This document shows positions 33,419-43,133 of a stretch of DNA of 64,000 nucleotides, piece after piece. Every line of letters begins with the position of its first letter. Position 1 is the first letter of the stretch. Source of the stretch: Pseudomonas oligotrophica (GTDB taxonomy: Bacteria > Pseudomonadota > Gammaproteobacteria > Pseudomonadales > Pseudomonadaceae); assembly GCF_021726475.1 (NCBI RefSeq), contig NZ_JAKJRU010000001.1:744001-808000 (forward strand). The letters are read 5' to 3'. The translations under genes and the position numbers were made by a program. A model generated the notes under the pieces. That model was given only the letters and a program-made list of their open reading frames with translations. It did no database searches and was not told the origin of the DNA.

Positions 33419-34134
33419 CGATCTTGCAATGGCACGCCGCCTGGCAGGCGCTGATCCACCACCCGCTGTTCGGCGTCGGCATCACCCTGGCGGCCTTCCA
33501 GCTGGCCTTCGCCGCCTACGAGAAGACCCGCTGGGTATTCCTCCAGCCGGTGCTGCTGTCGGCGCTGATGGTGATCGGCATCCTGCTGCTGTGCGGGCTG
33601 TCCTACCCGGACTACTCCGCCAGCTCGCGGCTGCTCACGGTGCTGCTCGGCCCGGCCACCGTCGCCCTGGCGGTGCCGCTGTACCTGAACATGCGGCGCA
33701 TCCGCGAGCTGTTCGTGCCGATCGTGGTGACCCTGCTGCTGGCCGGGTCGCTGGCCACCGCCCTGGGCATGGCGCTGGCCTGGGCGTTCGGCGCCGAGCG
33801 GATGATCCTGATGACCCTGGCGCCCAAGTCGGTGACCTCGCCGATCGCCATGCTGGTGGCCGAGCAGATCGGCGGGGTGGTCGCGCTGGCGGCGGTGTTC
33901 GTGATGATCACCGGGGTGCTCGGCGCCATCCTCGGCCCGGAACTGTTGCGCCGCTTTGGTGTTCAGCATCCTGCGGCCCGCGGCATGGCGCTCGGGCTGA
34001 CCGCCCATGCGGTGGGCACCGCCCAGGCGCTGCAGGAAGGCGACGAGTGTGGTGCGTTCGCCGCGCTGGCGATGAGCCTGATGGGCGTGCTGACCGCCGT
34101 GCTGCTGCCGCTGGTGGTGTCCCTGCTGTTGTGA
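33415..34134 (+). CDS. LrgB/CidB family membrane protein
   Basis: 239 residues with six to seven membrane segments. The LrgB signature is clear: VALAVPLYLN mid-protein, LAPKSVTSPIAM and GLTAHAVGTAQAL in the second half. It partners the CidA/LrgA protein just upstream (overlapping ATGA), forming the usual two-gene unit linked to envelope hydrolase control or metabolite efflux. The next gene follows after 10 bases. Confidence 0.92.
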   Translation: MTILQWHAAWQALIHHPLFGVGITLAAFQLAFAAYEKTRWVFLQPVLLSALMVIGILLLCGLSYPDYSASSRLLTVLLGPATVALAVPLYLNMRRIRELFVPIVVTLLLAGSLATALGMALAWAFGAERMILMTLAPKSVTSPIAMLVAEQIGGVVALAAVFVMITGVLGAILGPELLRRFGVQHPAARGMALGLTAHAVGTAQALQEGDECGAFAALAMSLMGVLTAVLLPLVVSLLL

Positions 34135-34144
34135 CGGAGCCCGT

Positions 34145-34735
34145 ATGAACCTGCCGCTGTTCCCGCTCGATACCGTGCTGTTCCCGGGGTGCATGCTCGA
34201 TTTGCAGCTGTTCGAACCGCGTTACCTGGACATGGTCAGCGCCTGCCTGAAGGCCGGCCACGGCTTCGGTGTGGTCGGCATCCTCGAGGGCACGGAAGTC
34301 GGCCCGGCGCCGACGGCCCATGCGATGGTCGGCTGCGAGGCGCTGATCCGCGACTGGCAGCAGCGCCCCAACGGCCTGCTCGGCATCCGTGTCGAGGGCG
34401 CGCGGCGCTTCGCCGTGCAGGCCACCGAGGTGCGCCGCGACCAGCTGCTGGTCGCCGCGGTGGACTGGCGCGACGAGCCGCCGCCGCGGGCGCTGGACGA
34501 GGCCCACGAGGACCTGCTGGTGCTGCTGCAGGCGCTCGGCCAGCACCCGATGGTCAAGGCGCTGGGCATGCCCGGCGAGATCCGCGGCCAGGCCGAACTG
34601 GCCAACCAGCTGGCCTACCTGCTGCCGTTCGACGGCCAGCAGAAGATCGAACTGCTCGACCTCGACGAGCCCGGCGAGCGCCTGGCGCTGATCCAGCAGT
34701 GGCTCGAGCGCCTGCAGGGCGAGGGCGCGAACTAG
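34145..34735 (+). CDS. Lon substrate-binding (LON_N) domain protein
   Basis: 196 residues, only the N-terminal domain of Lon protease, without ATPase or peptidase. The opening LPLFPLDTVLFPGCMLDLQLFEPRYLDM is the family hallmark. Such stand-alone LON_N proteins are common in proteobacteria and their function is not settled; adaptor or substrate binding has been suggested. It starts 10 bases after lrgB and may be cotranscribed. It is convergent with the DedA-PAP2 gene. Confidence 0.9.
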   Translation: MNLPLFPLDTVLFPGCMLDLQLFEPRYLDMVSACLKAGHGFGVVGILEGTEVGPAPTAHAMVGCEALIRDWQQRPNGLLGIRVEGARRFAVQATEVRRDQLLVAAVDWRDEPPPRALDEAHEDLLVLLQALGQHPMVKALGMPGEIRGQAELANQLAYLLPFDGQQKIELLDLDEPGERLALIQQWLERLQGEGAN

Positions 34736-34759
34736 CTCCGGCGCGCTGCCGTCGAGCGG

Positions 34760-36094
34760 CTAGCCCGGTTCCAGCGGCAGGTAGTGGTACAGCTGCAGCG
34801 CGGTCGGCAGGCCCCAGGCGGCGAAGGCGCCGAGCAGGCCGAGGCAGGCCGGCAGGACCAGCCACCAGACCCGCGCATCGAGCGCCGCCAGCGGGCGACG
34901 CCACTGCAGCAGGGTCAGGCTGCTGGCGCAGACCGTCGCCGCCAGCAGCGCGCCGGCGAGCACGTCGGTGCTCCAGTGCACGCCCAGGTAGACCCGCGAC
35001 AGGGCGATCGCGGTCGCCGGCAGGCAGGCCAGCAGCAGCCAGGTCAGGCGCAGGCGAGGCGGCTGCTCGCGGCCGGCGAGCACGCCCAGGACCAGGAAGA
35101 AGGCGAACGCCGCCGAGCTGTGCCCGCTGGGAAAGCTGAAGCTGGCCAGCGGCTCGCTCAGCACCTCCGGGCGCACGCGGGCGAAGGCCACCTTCAGCGC
35201 GCCGTTGGCCAGGGCGGTGCCGAGCAGGGTGGCGATGGCGAAGGCGGCGGCGCGCCACTGGCGCAGCGCCAGCAGCAACCCGCCGAGCAGCACCGCGGCC
35301 CATAGCTGGGTGTGGAAGTCGCCGGCGCGGGTGATCAGCACCATGACGCGGTCCATCGGCGGGCTGCGCTCGCCCTGCACCACGGCCAGCAGGCCCTCGT
35401 CGAAGATCTTCAGGTAGGGCCAGCCGAAGAACAGTCCCATCAGCATCGCCAGGCTGGCGGCGGCGGCCAGCGCGGTGATCCAGCGAAACTGCCGCAGGCT
35501 GCCCTGCACGATCAGGCCGATCACCAGCAGCGTGCCGCCGGCGACGAGCGCCGCCTCGCCCCAGAAGCCCTCGGCCAGCGGCAGGCGCAGCGCGGCGCCG
35601 GCGGTCCAGCCGGGCATCAGGTAGGCCATCGACCAGCCCGCCGCGGCGACCAGGCTGACCAGCAGGAAACGGCCGAACGGCATGTCCAGCATGCCGGCGG
35701 TCATCGGCAGCATCGGTCGCAGCGGGCCGATGAAGCGGCCGACCAGCAGGCTGGCGACGCCGTAGCGGGCGAAATAGGCCTCGGCGCCGGCCAGCCATTC
35801 CGGGTGCCGGCGCAACCCGGGCAGGCCACGAATGCCGCGGTGGTAGCGCCGGCCCAGGGCGTAGGACAGCAGGTCGCCGAGCAGGCCGCCGATGAAGCCC
35901 AGCAGCAGCGTTTCGCCCAGGGTCAGCACGCCGTTGCCGGCGAGCACGGCGATGCCCAGCACCAGCACGGTTCCGGGGACCAGCAGGCCGACCACGGCCA
36001 GGCATTCCAGGCAGGCGACCACCACCAGCGCCAGCCCCAGCCATTGCGGGTTGGCGCCCAGCCAGGCGGTGAGCGGTTCGAGCCACTGGCTCAT
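34760..36094 (-). CDS. DedA family / PAP2 phosphatase fusion
   Basis: 444 residues, polytopic inner membrane protein. The N-terminal 200 residues are a DedA/VTT domain ([21 protein letters not shown]; later [17 protein letters not shown]). The C-terminal half is a type 2 phosphatidic acid phosphatase with all three motifs: [18 protein letters not shown] and [12 protein letters not shown]. DedA proteins help recycle undecaprenyl phosphate and PAP2 enzymes dephosphorylate undecaprenyl diphosphate, so the fusion fits carrier-lipid recycling for cell-wall synthesis. This is inference from the families. The start at 36094 has AGGAG nearby (cctgcaGGAGcctttc); the frame opens to 36157. Confidence 0.9.
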   Translation of the reverse strand: MSQWLEPLTAWLGANPQWLGLALVVVACLECLAVVGLLVPGTVLVLGIAVLAGNGVLTLGETLLLGFIGGLLGDLLSYALGRRYHRGIRGLPGLRRHPEWLAGAEAYFARYGVASLLVGRFIGPLRPMLPMTAGMLDMPFGRFLLVSLVAAAGWSMAYLMPGWTAGAALRLPLAEGFWGEAALVAGGTLLVIGLIVQGSLRQFRWITALAAAASLAMLMGLFFGWPYLKIFDEGLLAVVQGERSPPMDRVMVLITRAGDFHTQLWAAVLLGGLLLALRQWRAAAFAIATLLGTALANGALKVAFARVRPEVLSEPLASFSFPSGHSSAAFAFFLVLGVLAGREQPPRLRLTWLLLACLPATAIALSRVYLGVHWSTDVLAGALLAATVCASSLTLLQWRRPLAALDARVWWLVLPACLGLLGAFAAWGLPTALQLYHYLPLEPG

Positions 36095-36248
36095 GAAAGG
36101 CTCCTGCAGTTGCGAGATAGCTTCGACAGCCCGCTGCGGTGCGCGGTTGCGTACCACGATGATAACGGCCGCGCGCCGGGCGGGGGCACGGCTTGCGCCG
36201 CCGGCGGCCCTTCGGTCGACGCCGCTGGGCGCCGGCGGCGCGCCTGGC

Positions 36249-36254
36249 TATAAT
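36249..36254 (+). promoter_or_regulatory. Perfect -10 box (TATAAT) upstream of proA
   Basis: TATAAT, 35 bases before the proA ATG. No good -35 is visible 16-18 bases upstream, so an activator or another upstream element may assist. Confidence 0.42.
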
Positions 36255-36288
36255 CAGCCGCTTTCCCTTCAGTCAGGCCAGCCACACC

Positions 36289-37554
36289 ATGACCGAGTCC
36301 GTGCTCGACTACATGATCCGCCTGGGCCGCGCCGCGCGCGAGGCCTCGCGGGTGCTCGCGCGCGCCAGCACCGCGCAGAAGAACCGTGCCCTGCAGGCCG
36401 CCGCCGCGGCGCTCGATGCGGCCCGTGCCGAGCTGGTCGCCGCCAACGAACTGGACCTGGCCAATGGGCGAGCCAGCGGCCTGGACGCGGCGATGCTCGA
36501 TCGCCTGGCGCTGACGCCCAAGGTGATCGACGGCATGATCGAGGGCCTGCGCCAGGTCGCCGCGCTGCCCGATCCGATCGGCGCGATCCGCGACATGCGC
36601 TACATGCCGTCGGGCATCCAGGTCGGCAAGATGCGCGTGCCGCTGGGCGTGGTCGGGATCATCTACGAGTCGCGGCCCAACGTGACCATCGACGCCGCCA
36701 GCCTGTGCCTGAAGTCGGGCAACGCGACCATCCTGCGCGGCGGTTCCGAGGCGATCCATTCCAACCAGGCGATCGCCCGCTGCATCCAGCTCGGCCTCGC
36801 CGAGGCCGGCCTGCCGGCGGCCTGCGTGCAGGTGGTCGAGACCACCGACCGCGCCGCCGTCGGTGCGCTGATCGCCATGCCCGAGTTCGTCGACGTGATC
36901 GTCCCGCGCGGCGGCAAGGGCCTGATCGAGCGCATCAGCCGCGACGCCCGGGTGCCGGTGATCAAGCACCTGGACGGCATCTGCCACGTCTACATCGATG
37001 TGGCGGCCGATCCGGAGAAGGCCATCCGCATCGCCGACAACGCCAAGACCCAGCGCTTCGCGCCGTGCAACACCATGGAGACCTTGCTGGTGCACCAGGG
37101 CATCGCCGAACAGGTGCTGCCGGCGCTGGCCGCGATCTATCGCGACAAGGGCGTCGAGCTGCGCGGTTGCCAGCGGACCCGCGCCCTGCTGGGCGAGGGC
37201 GTGCTGGCGGCGAGCGAAGAAGATTGGTCCACCGAGTACAATGCGCCGATCCTGTCGATCCGCCTGGTCGACTCGCTGGACGAGGCCATCGCGCACATCA
37301 ACCGCTACGGCTCGCAGCACACCGACGCCATCGTCACCGAGAACTTCACCGACGCGCGGCGCTTCCTCACCGAGGTGGACTCCAGTTCGGTGATGGTCAA
37401 CGCCTCGACCCGTTTCGCCGACGGCTTCGAGTACGGCCTGGGCGCGGAGATCGGCATCTCCACCGACAAGCTGCACGCCCGCGGGCCGGTCGGCCTGGAA
37501 GGCCTGACCAGCGAGAAGTACGTGGTCTTCGGCGACGGGCACATTCGAACCTGA
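36289..37554 (+). CDS. proA: Gamma-glutamyl phosphate reductase
   Basis: Second step of proline synthesis, reducing gamma-glutamyl phosphate to the semialdehyde with NADPH. 421 residues, normal length. Aldehyde-dehydrogenase fold with [18 protein letters not shown], the catalytic Cys in RFAPCNTME, and the C-terminal [14 protein letters not shown] 36289 follows the TATAAT promoter. The stop overlaps the nadD start (TGATG at 37552-37556). proB is not here; it lies elsewhere in Pseudomonas. Confidence 0.97.
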   Translation: MTESVLDYMIRLGRAAREASRVLARASTAQKNRALQAAAAALDAARAELVAANELDLANGRASGLDAAMLDRLALTPKVIDGMIEGLRQVAALPDPIGAIRDMRYMPSGIQVGKMRVPLGVVGIIYESRPNVTIDAASLCLKSGNATILRGGSEAIHSNQAIARCIQLGLAEAGLPAACVQVVETTDRAAVGALIAMPEFVDVIVPRGGKGLIERISRDARVPVIKHLDGICHVYIDVAADPEKAIRIADNAKTQRFAPCNTMETLLVHQGIAEQVLPALAAIYRDKGVELRGCQRTRALLGEGVLAASEEDWSTEYNAPILSIRLVDSLDEAIAHINRYGSQHTDAIVTENFTDARRFLTEVDSSSVMVNASTRFADGFEYGLGAEIGISTDKLHARGPVGLEGLTSEKYVVFGDGHIRT

Positions 37555-38213
37555 TGGTCGCAGGCAGCGGCGCCCGGCGCATCGGCATACTGGGCGGCAC
37601 CTTCGATCCGGTGCACATCGGGCACCTGCGGGGTGCGCTGGAAGTGGCCGAGATGTTCGATCTCGACGAGCTGCGGTTGATCCCCAATGCGCGCCCGCCG
37701 CACCGGGAAACGCCCAGCTGCTCGGCCGAGGACCGCCTGGCGATGGTGCGCCTGGCGGTCGCCGACCTGCCGCCGCTGGCGGTCGATGCGCGGGAACTGG
37801 AGCGCGAGCGCCCGTCCTACACCATCGATACGCTGATCTCGCTGCGCCACGAGCTGGGCGCCGATGACCAGTTGCTGCTGATCGTCGGCTGGGATGCCTT
37901 CTGCGGGCTGCCCACCTGGCATCGCTGGGAGGAGCTGCTCGAGCATTGCCATATCCTGGTGCTGCAGCGGCCGGACGCCGGCAGCGAGGCGCCGCAAGTG
38001 CTGCGCGACCTGGTGGCGGCGCGCAGCGTGCCGGACCCGCAGGCCCTGGCCGGCGCGGCCGGGCAGATCGCCTTCGTCTGGCAGACACCGCTGGAGGTGT
38101 CTGCCACGCAGATTCGCCAATTGCTGGCCAGCGGCAAGTCGGTACGCTTTCTCGTACCCGATGCCGTCCTGGCTTATATCAACGCGCACGGGCTGTACCG
38201 GGCGTCGAACTGA
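37554..38213 (+). CDS. nadD: Nicotinate-nucleotide adenylyltransferase
   Basis: Makes deamido-NAD from nicotinate mononucleotide and ATP. 219 residues. The nucleotidylyltransferase motif [12 protein letters not shown] (about 14-25) and the C-terminal [10 protein letters not shown] (SxTxIR type) are intact. Translationally coupled to proA by TGATG. The rsfS gene begins 14 bases downstream, giving the conserved proA-nadD-rsfS-rlmH order. Confidence 0.97.
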   Translation: MVAGSGARRIGILGGTFDPVHIGHLRGALEVAEMFDLDELRLIPNARPPHRETPSCSAEDRLAMVRLAVADLPPLAVDARELERERPSYTIDTLISLRHELGADDQLLLIVGWDAFCGLPTWHRWEELLEHCHILVLQRPDAGSEAPQVLRDLVAARSVPDPQALAGAAGQIAFVWQTPLEVSATQIRQLLASGKSVRFLVPDAVLAYINAHGLYRASN

Positions 38214-38227
38214 GGTTGTTTTTCCCT

Positions 38228-38587
38228 ATGCAGAATGAAGCACTGGTCCAGCTGGCGGTCGCCGCGCTGGAAGATCTGAAAGGCCAGGACATCGTGATCA
38301 TCGATGTACGCGGCAAGACCAGCGTCACCGACTACATGGTGATCGCCAGCGGTACCTCCAGCCGCCAGGTCAAGGCGCTGGCCGAGAACGTGCTGGAGAA
38401 GGTCAAGGAACAGGGCGTGCGCCCGCTGGGCAGCGAAGGCCTGGACGGCGGCGAATGGGCGCTGCTGGACCTGGGCGACGTGGTGGTCCACGTGATGCAG
38501 GTGCCGACCCGCCAGTTCTACGACCTCGAACGCCTCTGGCAGGGCGCCGAGCAGAGCCGCGCCCAGCACGGCCCGGCCGCGGAGTAA
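38228..38587 (+). CDS. rsfS: Ribosomal silencing factor RsfS
   Basis: Binds ribosomal protein uL14 on the 50S subunit and blocks subunit joining in poor growth. 119 residues; the family core [30 protein letters not shown] (residues 21-50) and [16 protein letters not shown] are intact. Part of the nadD-rsfS-rlmH-mrdA-rodA run; rlmH starts 3 bases after its stop. Confidence 0.97.
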   Translation: MQNEALVQLAVAALEDLKGQDIVIIDVRGKTSVTDYMVIASGTSSRQVKALAENVLEKVKEQGVRPLGSEGLDGGEWALLDLGDVVVHVMQVPTRQFYDLERLWQGAEQSRAQHGPAAE

Positions 38588-38590
38588 GGC

Positions 38591-39058
38591 GTGCGCATCA
38601 GGCTCGTGGCGGTCGGCTCGAAGATGCCGCGCTGGGTGGAGGAGGGCTGGCAGGAATACGCCCGGCGCCTGCCCGCCGAGCTGCCGCTGGAGCTGGTGGA
38701 GATCCCGCTCAACACCCGCGGCAAGAACGCCGACGTGGCGCGCCTGATTCGCCAGGAAGGCGAGGCGATGCTGGCCCGCGTGCAACCGGGCGAGCGCATC
38801 GTCACCCTCGAGGTGCACGGCAAGCCCTGGAGCACCGAGCAGCTGGCCGCCGAGCTGGAGCGCTGGCGGCTGGATGCGCGCAACGTCAACCTGATGGTCG
38901 GCGGCCCCGAGGGGCTGGCGCCCGAGGTCTGCGCGCGCAGCGAGCAACGCTGGTCGCTGTCGCCGCTGACCCTGCCGCACCCGCTGGTCAGGATCCTCGT
39001 GGGCGAGCAGATCTACCGGGCCTGGACGCTGCTGTCCGGCCATCCCTATCACAAGTAG
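38591..39058 (+). CDS. rlmH: 23S rRNA pseudouridine-1915 N3-methyltransferase
   Basis: SPOUT methyltransferase acting on helix 69 of assembled 70S ribosomes. 155 residues, standard length. The SAM-binding knot is visible in LMVGGPEGL, and the C-terminal [23 protein letters not shown] is diagnostic. GTG start at 38591, with TAAGG just upstream inside the rsfS end. PBP2 follows after 18 bases. Confidence 0.97.
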   Translation: MRIRLVAVGSKMPRWVEEGWQEYARRLPAELPLELVEIPLNTRGKNADVARLIRQEGEAMLARVQPGERIVTLEVHGKPWSTEQLAAELERWRLDARNVNLMVGGPEGLAPEVCARSEQRWSLSPLTLPHPLVRILVGEQIYRAWTLLSGHPYHK

Positions 39059-39076
39059 TCCGCCGATACGCCTGAC

Positions 39077-40966
39077 ATGCCCCAGCCGATTCAGCTCAAG
39101 GATCACGAAAAAGACGCACTGCTGGTCCGCCGGCGGGTGCTGGTCGGCGCGATCGTGGTGCTGCTGCTGTCCGGCGTGCTGGTGGCGCGGATGTATTTCC
39201 TCCAGGTCATCCAGTACGAGCATCATTCCACGCTCTCGGAAAACAACCGGGTACACGTGCAGCCGATCCCGCCGAGCCGCGGGCTGATCTACGACCGCAA
39301 CGGCCGGGTGATTGCCGACAACCGGCCAAGCTTCAGCCTGACCGTGACCCGCGAGCGCGCCGGCGAGTGGCGCGAGGTGCTCGACCGGGTGGTCGGGGTG
39401 CTCGAACTCAGCGCCGAGGAGCGCGAGCTGTTCGAGAAGCGCGTGCTGCAGGGCCGCCGGCCGTTCGAGCCGGTGCCGATCATGTACGAGCTGACCGAGG
39501 AGCAGATCGCGCGGATCGCGGTGAACCAGTTCCGTCTGCCGGGCATCGAGGTCGCCGCGCAGCTGGTCCGCCACTATCCGCAGGGCGCGCACTTCGCGCA
39601 CTCGGTGGGCTACGTCGGGCGCATCAACGAGAAGGAGCTGCAGAGTCTCGACCCGGTGAACTACTCCGGCACCCACCACATCGGCAAGACCGGCATCGAG
39701 AAGTTCTACGAGGACGTGCTGCATGGCCAGGTCGGCTACGAGGAAGTCGAGACCAACGCCCGCGGCCGGGTACTGCGCGTGCTCAAGCGCACCGACCCGA
39801 TCCCCGGCAAGGACATCACCCTGACCCTCGACCTGCGCCTGCAGGAGGCTGCCGAGGCGGCGCTGGCCGGGCGCCGCGGTGCGATCGTCGCGCTGCTGCC
39901 GAAGACCGGCGAGGTGGTGGCGATGGTCAGCCAGCCGAGCTTCGACCCGAACCTGTTCGTCACCGGGATCAGCTTCAAGGACTACGGCGAGCTGCGCGAT
40001 TCCATCGACCGGCCGCTGTACAACCGCGTGCTGCGCGGGCTCTACCCGCCGGGTTCGACGATCAAGCCGATGATGGCCATCGCCGGGCTGGATGCCGGCG
40101 TCATCACCCCGACCAGCCGCGTGTTCGACCCGGGCTACTACCAGCTGCCCAACGTCAAGCACAAGTACCGCAACTGGAACCGCGGCGGCGACGGCTCGGT
40201 GGACCTGGAGCTGGCGATCATGCGTTCCAACGACACCTACTTCTACGACATGGCACACAAGCTCGGCGTCGATCGCATGCATGACTACATGTCGCGCTTC
40301 GGCCTCGGCCAGCGCGTGGCGCTGGACATGTACGAGGAAACCGCCGGGCTGATGCCCTCGCGCGACTGGAAACGCGCGCGCTATCGCCAGCCCTGGTACC
40401 CGGGCGAGACGGTGATCCTCGGCATCGGCCAGGGCTACATGCAGGCCACGCCGCTGCAGCTGGCCCAGGCCACGGCGCTGATGGCCACCCGTGGCAAGTG
40501 GATCCGCCCGCACCTGGCCAAGCGCATCGGCAGCGAGCTGCCGGTCGATCCGGAGCCGATGCCGGACATCGAGCTGCGCGACCCGAAGTTCTGGGACTAT
40601 TCCATCCGCGGCATGGAGCAGGTGCTGCACGGCGCGCGCGGCACGGCAAAGAAGGTCGGTGATACCGCCGCCTACCGCATCGCCGGCAAGAGCGGCACGG
40701 CGCAGGTGGTGGCTATCAAGCAGGGCGAGAAGTACGACAGCGCCCGCCTGGCCGAGCGGCACCGCGATCACGCGCTGTTCGTCGCCTTCGCCCCGGTGCA
40801 CGCCCCGGAAATCGCCGTGGCGGTGATGGTCGAGAATGGCGAGTCCGGCTCCGGCGTGGCCGCGCCGGTGGCCAAGGCGGTGCTCGATGCCTGGCTGCTC
40901 GACGAGAACGGCCAGCTCAAGGCCGAGCATGCCCCGGCGGCGAAGGCGGACGGCGAACGATCATGA
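39077..40966 (+). CDS. mrdA: Penicillin-binding protein 2 (transpeptidase of the rod complex)
   Basis: Class B PBP that cross-links peptidoglycan during elongation; also called pbpA. 629 residues. One N-terminal membrane helix (about 22-42), a pedestal domain with PPSRGLIYDRNGRVIADN, and a transpeptidase domain with active Ser327 (STIK), a second motif SND and a KSGTAQ third motif. Its stop overlaps the rodA start (ATGA), so PBP2 and its partner glycosyltransferase RodA are made together. Confidence 0.97.
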   Translation: MPQPIQLKDHEKDALLVRRRVLVGAIVVLLLSGVLVARMYFLQVIQYEHHSTLSENNRVHVQPIPPSRGLIYDRNGRVIADNRPSFSLTVTRERAGEWREVLDRVVGVLELSAEERELFEKRVLQGRRPFEPVPIMYELTEEQIARIAVNQFRLPGIEVAAQLVRHYPQGAHFAHSVGYVGRINEKELQSLDPVNYSGTHHIGKTGIEKFYEDVLHGQVGYEEVETNARGRVLRVLKRTDPIPGKDITLTLDLRLQEAAEAALAGRRGAIVALLPKTGEVVAMVSQPSFDPNLFVTGISFKDYGELRDSIDRPLYNRVLRGLYPPGSTIKPMMAIAGLDAGVITPTSRVFDPGYYQLPNVKHKYRNWNRGGDGSVDLELAIMRSNDTYFYDMAHKLGVDRMHDYMSRFGLGQRVALDMYEETAGLMPSRDWKRARYRQPWYPGETVILGIGQGYMQATPLQLAQATALMATRGKWIRPHLAKRIGSELPVDPEPMPDIELRDPKFWDYSIRGMEQVLHGARGTAKKVGDTAAYRIAGKSGTAQVVAIKQGEKYDSARLAERHRDHALFVAFAPVHAPEIAVAVMVENGESGSGVAAPVAKAVLDAWLLDENGQLKAEHAPAAKADGERS

Positions 40967-42108
40967 ACGGCAACTTCGACCGCAACCTATCCCACGAAGA
41001 CGTGCTGCGCCGGCGCGCCAGCCTGTTGCAGCGCCTGCATGTCGACGGCCTGCTGCTGTTGCTGCTGCTGACCCTGGCCGCCGCCAGCCTGTTCATCCTC
41101 TACTCGGCCAGCGGCAAGAACCTCGACCTGCTGGTCAAGCAGGCCAGCTCGTTCGGCCTTGGCCTCGGCGCCATGCTGGTGATCGCCCAGTTCGAGCCGC
41201 GCTTCATGGCGCGCTGGGTGCCGCTGGGCTACCTGGTGGTGGTCGGCCTGCTGCTGGCGGTGGAGTTCATGGGCCACACGGCGATGGGCGCGACGCGCTG
41301 GATCAACATCCCCGGGCTGATCCGCTTCCAGCCGTCCGAGTTCATGAAGATCATCATGCCGATGACCATCGCCTGGTACCTGTCGTCGCGGCCATTGCCG
41401 CCGCGCTTCAAGCACACGGTGATCAGCCTGGCGCTGATCGTGGTGCCCTTCGTGCTGATCCTCAAGCAGCCGGACCTCGGCACCTCGCTGCTGATCCTCG
41501 CCTCCGGGGCCTTCGTGCTGTTCATCGCCGGGTTGCCCTGGCGCTGGATCCTCGGCGCGGTGACCGCGGTGGTGCCGATCGCGGTGGGCATGTGGTACTT
41601 CGTCATGCACGACTACCAGAAGCAGCGCGTGCTGACCTTCCTCGACCCGGAGAGCGATCCGCTGGGCACCGGCTGGAACATCATCCAGTCGAAGGCGGCG
41701 ATCGGCTCGGGCGGAGTGTTCGGCAAGGGTTGGCTGCTGGGGACCCAGTCGCACCTGGATTTTTTGCCGGAAAGCCACACCGACTTTATCATTGCGGTGC
41801 TGGCCGAGGAGTTCGGGCTGGTCGGCGTCTGCCTGCTGCTGCTGCTCTACCTGCTGCTCATCGCGCGCGGGCTGACGATCACCGTGCAGGCGCAGACGCT
41901 GTTTGGCAAACTGCTCGCCGGCGCGCTGACGATGACGTTCTTCGTCTATGTCTTCGTCAACATCGGCATGGTCAGCGGCCTGTTGCCGGTGGTGGGGGTG
42001 CCGCTGCCCTTTATCAGTTACGGTGGAACTTCGCTGGTGACCCTGCTGTCAGGGTTCGGGGTTTTGATGTCGATCCACACCCATCGCAAGTGGATCGCGC
42101 AGGTTTGA
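40963..42108 (+). CDS. rodA: Rod shape-determining peptidoglycan glycosyltransferase RodA
   Basis: SEDS-family polymerase that builds glycan strands with PBP2. 381 residues, about ten membrane helices. Signatures include KQPDLGTSLL (catalytic Asp region), the LPESHTDFIIAVLAEEFGL loop and the C-terminal PLPFISYGGTS. The start overlaps the mrdA stop. The lytic transglycosylase gene follows almost at once. Confidence 0.97.
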   Translation: MNGNFDRNLSHEDVLRRRASLLQRLHVDGLLLLLLLTLAAASLFILYSASGKNLDLLVKQASSFGLGLGAMLVIAQFEPRFMARWVPLGYLVVVGLLLAVEFMGHTAMGATRWINIPGLIRFQPSEFMKIIMPMTIAWYLSSRPLPPRFKHTVISLALIVVPFVLILKQPDLGTSLLILASGAFVLFIAGLPWRWILGAVTAVVPIAVGMWYFVMHDYQKQRVLTFLDPESDPLGTGWNIIQSKAAIGSGGVFGKGWLLGTQSHLDFLPESHTDFIIAVLAEEFGLVGVCLLLLLYLLLIARGLTITVQAQTLFGKLLAGALTMTFFVYVFVNIGMVSGLLPVVGVPLPFISYGGTSLVTLLSGFGVLMSIHTHRKWIAQV

Positions 42109-42146
42109 CGAGAGTGAATTCCTTGATTCCTACAACGCGTGTCCGG

Positions 42147-43133
42147 ATGACGCGAGCGCTCCGCATGCTGGGGCTGGTCGGCGTCCTCGCCGGCGCGCAG
42201 GGCGCCGTCGCCGCTGACTACCAGAGTCCCGCCGTGGACCAGTTCATCGCCGAAATGACCCAGGAATACGGCTTCGCCGCCGAGCAGCTGCACGAGCTGT
42301 TTGGCCAGGCACAACGCAAGCAGGCGATTCTCGACGCCATTTCGCGGCCGGCCGAGCGGGTCAAGCCGTGGAAGGAATACCGGCCGATCTTCATCACCGA
42401 GTCGCGCATCGCCCAGGGCGTGGACTTCTGGCGGCAGAACGAGCAGGCGCTCGCCCGCGCCGAGGCCGAGTACGGCGTGCCGGCCGAGGTGATCGTCGCG
42501 ATCATCGGCGTGGAGACCTTCTACGGCCGCAACACCGGCAACTACCGGGTGATCGACGCGCTGTCGACGCTGGGCTTCGATTACCCGCCGCGCCAGCCGT
42601 TTTTCCGCCAGCAGCTCAAGGAGTTCCTCCTGCTGGCGCGCGAGGAGCAGGTCGATCCGCTGACGCTCAAGGGTTCCTACGCCGGTGCCATGGGCCTGCC
42701 GCAGTTCATGCCCAGCAGCTTCCGCGCCTATGCGGTGGACTTCGATGCCGATGGCCACATCGACATCTGGAACAACCCGGTCGACGCCATCGGCAGCGCC
42801 GCCAGCTACTTCAAGCAGCACGGCTGGGCCGCTGGCGAGCCGGTGGTCGCGCGCGCCGAGGTCGAAGGCGACTACCAGCGCGGGCTGACGGTCGGCCTGG
42901 AGCCGACCCACGACGCCGCGGCACTGCGCCAGCTTGGCTGGCGCACCGAACAACCGCTGGCCGACGACACTGCCGTTACCGCCTTCCGCCTGGAAGGCGC
43001 CGAAGGCGACGAGTACTGGGTCGGCCTGCCGAACTTCTACGTGATCACGCGCTACAACCGCAGCGTGATGTACGCCATGGCCGTCCACCAGCTGTCCGAG
43101 AAGCTCGCCGAAGCCAAGGGGGCCGCGCTATGA
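42147..43133 (+). CDS. sltB1: Lytic murein transglycosylase B (SltB/MltB type)
   Basis: Cleaves the glycan chain with 1,6-anhydro product formation. 328 residues as called. A signal peptide ends near AQGAVAADY; there is no lipobox, so the protein is probably periplasmic and soluble, like P. aeruginosa SltB1. The catalytic Glu lies in IIGVETFYGRNTG, and later YAGAMGLPQFMPSS is the family's second signature. In-frame alternative starts are GTG 42114 and TTG 42123 (GAGAG 8 bases upstream); the ATG is chosen for its better signal peptide. The stop overlaps the rlpA start (ATGA). Confidence 0.9.
   Translation: MTRALRMLGLVGVLAGAQGAVAADYQSPAVDQFIAEMTQEYGFAAEQLHELFGQAQRKQAILDAISRPAERVKPWKEYRPIFITESRIAQGVDFWRQNEQALARAEAEYGVPAEVIVAIIGVETFYGRNTGNYRVIDALSTLGFDYPPRQPFFRQQLKEFLLLAREEQVDPLTLKGSYAGAMGLPQFMPSSFRAYAVDFDADGHIDIWNNPVDAIGSAASYFKQHGWAAGEPVVARAEVEGDYQRGLTVGLEPTHDAAALRQLGWRTEQPLADDTAVTAFRLEGAEGDEYWVGLPNFYVITRYNRSVMYAMAVHQLSEKLAEAKGAAL

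Noticed and set aside
38174..40930. 918-codon open frame on the minus strand
   Set aside because: Antisense to rsfS, rlmH and mrdA; composition typical of a reverse-frame shadow.
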